Positions 43,360 to 45,828 of a stretch of 45,828 nt of DNA are shown in pieces. A program made the position numbers and the translations under genes. The notes beneath the pieces are model-generated. The model did no database searches and was not told where the DNA came from. It saw only the letters and a program-made list of their open reading frames with translations. This stretch comes from an uncultured Clostridia bacterium (GTDB lineage Bacteria; Bacillota; Clostridia; Oscillospirales; Acutalibacteraceae), in NCBI GenBank assembly GCA_944380675.1, contig CALWIH010000008.1, positions 1 through 45,828 of the forward strand, in the 5' to 3' direction. The stretch's first letter is position 1; each line of letters opens with the position of its first letter.

Positions 43360-44141
43360 CTGCCTCTCCCCCTTCCCCGGGCGGGCCTGTCCTTCAAGGC
43401 CGTCCCCGTCTGCCGGGAGCGCGCCTCCTCCTTGAGGCGGCGCACCTCCTCCGGGGTGAGCGCGCGCCACTTGCCGGGCGGCAGCATCCCGAGACGGACG
43501 CAGCCCATCGCGACGCGCTTAAGCCGCGCGACCTCGAGGCAGAGCTGCTCGCACATATTGCGGATCTGGCGGTTGCGTCCCTCGTAGAGAATGATCTCGA
43601 GGACGACGCGCCCCTTCTCCTGCGTCAGGACGCGCACGCGCGCCGGAGCGGTCTTCCTGCCGTCGATGACCATGCCGGACTCCATCTGGGCGAGCTGCTC
43701 GTCCGTGACGGCGGGGTGGACCGTCACGCGGTACGTCTTCGGGACGTGGCGGGTCGGGTGCGTCAGCGCGTTGGCGAACGCGCCGTCGTTCGTCATCAGG
43801 AGAAGGCCCTCGGAGTCCTTATCGAGGCGGCCGACGGGGTAGACGCGCTGCTCCACGTCCTCAATGAGCTCCGCCACGCATTTGCGGTCGCGCTCGTCGC
43901 TCATCGTCGTGATGTAGCCTCTCGGCTTGTGGAGCATGAGGTAGACGTTCTCCTGCGCCGCGGCGAGCGGCTTTCCGCGGACGGTGATGCGATCGGCGGC
44001 GGGATCCGCCCTGTCGCCGAGCTTCGCCGTCTCGCCGTTCACGGCGACGTCCCCCGCCGCGATCCACTCCTCCGCCTTCCGGCGGGACGCGAGACCGCAG
44101 TCCGCAATGATTTTCTGCAGCCTGATTTTTTCCTGTGCCAT
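43356..44141 (-). CDS. rluB: RluB/RsuA-family rRNA pseudouridine synthase
   Basis: A 261-residue pseudouridine synthase. An S4 RNA-binding domain forms the N-terminus (about 5-65, IRLQKIIADCGLASRRKAEEW). The catalytic domain has the aspartate in VGRLDKDSEGLLLMTNDG and the motif III region GRNRQIRNMCEQL. Family context suggests a 23S rRNA target (RluB-type), but RsuA-type specificity cannot be excluded. The C-terminus is basic (DRPARGRGRGR). The ATG at 44141 gives the usual N-terminus. It lies downstream of the dacF-type gene, a common Clostridia arrangement. Confidence 0.93.
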   Translation of the reverse strand: MAQEKIRLQKIIADCGLASRRKAEEWIAAGDVAVNGETAKLGDRADPAADRITVRGKPLAAAQENVYLMLHKPRGYITTMSDERDRKCVAELIEDVEQRVYPVGRLDKDSEGLLLMTNDGAFANALTHPTRHVPKTYRVTVHPAVTDEQLAQMESGMVIDGRKTAPARVRVLTQEKGRVVLEIILYEGRNRQIRNMCEQLCLEVARLKRVAMGCVRLGMLPPGKWRALTPEEVRRLKEEARSRQTGTALKDRPARGRGRGR

Positions 44142-44192
44142 GGTGTGCAACAATCCCTTTATGTGTAATGTATTTTTCTGCCGGACGGAGCG

Positions 44193-44223
44193 GCGCGCGG
44201 AGGAGTTCTCCCCCTCCGCGCGC
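44193..44223 (-). other. Strong GC hairpin after the carboxypeptidase gene
   Basis: GCGCGCGGAGG pairs perfectly with CCTCCGCGCGC around a nine-base loop, just after the stop codon of the carboxypeptidase gene. The minus-strand sequence that follows (GCAGAAAAATAC) has no T-run, so it is not a standard terminator. It may stabilise the upstream message or reduce read-through into rluB. Confidence 0.5.
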
Positions 44224-44226
44224 TCC

Positions 44227-45354
44227 TCAGCTCCAGCCAAAGAAATCCGATATTTTCTCCCAGAAGCTGCGCGGCGGCTCCTTCCGCCGCACGTCCTCCG
44301 CGGCGTAGAGCGGCGAGCTCTGCATCAGCTCCCCGTCGAGCCAGTAGGAGATCGAACCGACGCGCTCCCCCTCGCGGACGGGCGCGTACAGAAAACGCGG
44401 CAGCTCCACGCGGCTGACGACGCGCTCCGCCTCCTCGCGGAGCACCGGGAAGCCCTCCGTCAGCTCGCCGCAGACGCCAACCGTCCCCTCCTCGCCGCCC
44501 GTTACCGGAAGCGTGCCCTGAAACGGGACGTCGCCCGGCTCGTAGCGCTCCATGACGGAAAAGCCGTACTCCAGCATCGCGAGGTGGTCGTTCCAGTCGT
44601 CCGGCGCGCTGAGCGTCACGGCGACAAGGCGGACCCCTCCCCGCTCCGCCGCCGAGACGAGGCAGCGCCCCGCCTGCTTCGTGTAGCCCGTCTTCACGCC
44701 GATGCAGCCGTCGAGCTGCGTAAGGAGCTTGTTGTGGTTCTGATACGTCCTCGTCTCCTCCGGGGAGGCAAACGCGACCTGCACCGACGCGCTGCGCGAA
44801 AGCTCGAGAAACGCTTCGTTTTCGAGCGCCTCGCACGTCAGCGCCGCAAGATCGGCAGCCGTCGTATAATGCCCCTCGGCGTCGAGGCCGGAGGGCGTCA
44901 CAAAATGGGTGTGGGTCAGCCCGAGCGCGGCGGCGCGCGCGTTCATGCGGTCGGCGAACGCTTCGAGCGAGCCGCCGATGAGGAAGGCCGCGGCGTTCGC
45001 GGCGTCGTTCCCGGAGACGGACAGCATCCCCGCGGCGAGGCCGTGCAGCGTCAGGCGGTCGCCCGCGCGCAGACCCATCGAGGAGCCCTCTACCCGGATC
45101 ATTTCATCGGTAATGGTCACCTCGCGGTCGGGCTCCTCGAGCGTGAGCAGAGCCGTCATGATTTTTGTGGTGCTCGCCATCGCCCGCTCCTCCTGCGCGT
45201 TCTTCTCATAGAGGACGCGCCCCGTCTCCGCCTCAACCAGAATCGCCGAGGCGGCGGAGGTTTCCGGCCAAGCGGAGGTCTCCGCGCGCGCCGGGAAGGG
45301 GAGAAACAGAAACCAGACGATTGTGAGAAGGAGGGCTGCCGTTTTTTTACCCAT
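44227..45354 (-). CDS. D-alanyl-D-alanine carboxypeptidase (DacF-type, S11)
   Basis: A 375-residue penicillin-binding protein that trims the pentapeptide of peptidoglycan outside the membrane. It has an N-terminal signal peptide (about 1-24, cleavage after ARA), S61xxK64 (STTK), S114GN and K221TG active-site motifs, and a C-terminal beta domain with an amphipathic end (SFWEKISDFFGWS) for membrane attachment. In spore formers such DacF-like enzymes act on vegetative or spore cortex peptidoglycan. The ytfJ gene upstream supports a sporulation link, but this is an inference. Confidence 0.95.
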   Translation of the reverse strand: MGKKTAALLLTIVWFLFLPFPARAETSAWPETSAASAILVEAETGRVLYEKNAQEERAMASTTKIMTALLTLEEPDREVTITDEMIRVEGSSMGLRAGDRLTLHGLAAGMLSVSGNDAANAAAFLIGGSLEAFADRMNARAAALGLTHTHFVTPSGLDAEGHYTTAADLAALTCEALENEAFLELSRSASVQVAFASPEETRTYQNHNKLLTQLDGCIGVKTGYTKQAGRCLVSAAERGGVRLVAVTLSAPDDWNDHLAMLEYGFSVMERYEPGDVPFQGTLPVTGGEEGTVGVCGELTEGFPVLREEAERVVSRVELPRFLYAPVREGERVGSISYWLDGELMQSSPLYAAEDVRRKEPPRSFWEKISDFFGWS

Positions 45355-45398
45355 GCATCATCACCTGCCAACACATTCCTATGCGGCAGGCGGGCAAT

Positions 45399-45828
45399 TT
45401 ATCCGTTCTCCGCGGACTCCCCCGCCGGGGCTTCCTCGCGGGAAGCCTCCGCTTTGGCGTCCTTCCTCGATTTGAGGAACTCGTTGATCTTGTCCGCGAC
45501 GTCGGGAATCATGCCGATGACGCGGTCGGCGGAGCTGTTGTACGGGTCGATCTGCAGCAGACGCGTGCTGCCGCCGCTGATGGTCAGAAACGCGAGCGGC
45601 GTGACCGTCACGCCCGCGCCCGCGCCGCCGCCGAAGTAATTCTTCTCCGGGTGCGCCTTCGACGGGAGGTCGGAGCCGCCGGACGCGAAGCCGTAGCTGA
45701 TTTTGGAGATCGGAATGATCACCGTGCCGTCCGGCGTTGTGATGGGATCGCCCATCACGGTGTTGGCGTCGATCATCTGCCGGATTTTGTCCAGGGTAAC
45801 GTTCATCATGCCTTCAATCGGATGCTCG
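45399..45828 (-). CDS. ytfJ: YtfJ/GerW-family sporulation protein (5' end outside window)
   Basis: The visible 142 residues match the GerW/YtfJ sporulation family. They include LDKIRQMIDANTVMGDPI, PDGTVIIPISKISYGFASGG and the glycine-rich FGGGAGAGVTVTPLAFL, ending in an acidic/Ala-rich tail. The reading frame remains open to the right edge, and the residues before the first internal Met (EHPIEG) match the family N-terminus, so only a few codons are missing. The family is expressed in sporulation and is linked to germination in Bacillus; the molecular role is not settled. It lies 44 bases before the carboxypeptidase gene. Confidence 0.93.
   Translation of the reverse strand, partial: EHPIEGMMNVTLDKIRQMIDANTVMGDPITTPDGTVIIPISKISYGFASGGSDLPSKAHPEKNYFGGGAGAGVTVTPLAFLTISGGSTRLLQIDPYNSSADRVIGMIPDVADKINEFLKSRKDAKAEASREEAPAGESAENG

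Overview
The window reads as a chromosomal segment from a GC-rich, endospore-forming, anaerobic member of the Clostridia. An Oscillospiraceae-like gut firmicute is the best guess. The grounds are the sporulation genes (spoVM, sipL-like, spoIVA, ytfJ, a SpoIVFB-like protease), the anaerobic electron-bifurcating transhydrogenase NfnAB, a biotin-dependent carboxyltransferase set, AGGAGG-type ribosome binding sites, and the gmk-rpoZ-priA-def-fmt-rsmB-rlmN-prpC-prkC-rsgA-thiN order typical of Firmicutes. The species is an inference. I see no insertion sequence, prophage, CRISPR array, rRNA or plasmid function. Coding density is very high and almost every gene is on the minus strand, so the text below follows the coordinates while transcription mostly runs right to left.

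Positions 1-318 hold four tandem tRNA genes (Val, Asp, Phe, Gly in transcription order) behind a consensus promoter that overlaps the end of hslO. Positions 378-9,050 hold protein quality control and neighbours: hslO (Hsp33), a small methyltransferase, a TrpR/YerC-type regulator, the GTPase ysxC, lon, clpX, clpP and tig. Positions 9,051-15,718 hold a phosphoesterase with thrC, then a ribosome/secretion block: rplS, two tandem signal peptidases, rbgA, rnhB, yraN and a membrane-dipeptidase-type enzyme. Positions 15,895-19,811 hold a paired radical-SAM system, a small unknown protein, a SpoIVFB-like membrane metalloprotease and its single-pass membrane partner. Positions 19,942-22,195 encode NfnB and NfnA.

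Positions 22,465-25,870 are the only plus-strand genes: a 48-residue cysteine-rich membrane microprotein, spoVM, a SipL-like DUF3794/LysM protein, and spoIVA. Together they encode the basement layer of the spore coat: SpoVM marks the curved forespore membrane, SpoIVA polymerises on it using ATP, and SipL binds SpoIVA. This island converges on a minus-strand housekeeping operon (39,405 down to 25,977) that runs yicC, remA, gmk, rpoZ, priA, def, fmt, a YugP-type protease, rsmB, rlmN, prpC, prkC, rsgA, thiN. It spans nucleotide supply, replication restart, translation initiation, rRNA modification and Ser/Thr phospho-signalling.

Positions 39,606-42,975 form a self-contained unit with its own promoter and terminator: an acyl-CoA carboxyltransferase-like protein, a biotin carrier, and an oxaloacetate decarboxylase alpha/transcarboxylase 5S-like protein. 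No membrane decarboxylase subunit is present. Positions 42,997-45,828 hold ytfJ (cut by the window edge), a DacF-type carboxypeptidase, an RluB-type pseudouridine synthase and a small acetyltransferase-like protein.

No stretch over 300 bases lacks a gene. The two longest gaps (22,196-22,464 and 39,406-39,673) hold promoters, a terminator and small inverted repeats, described in their own entries. The items most worth a second look are the coat-basement island with its proline-less SpoVM and accompanying microprotein, the M50 protease paired with a short non-M23 partner, and the carboxyltransferase unit whose acyl-CoA subunit has unusual oxyanion-hole motifs.
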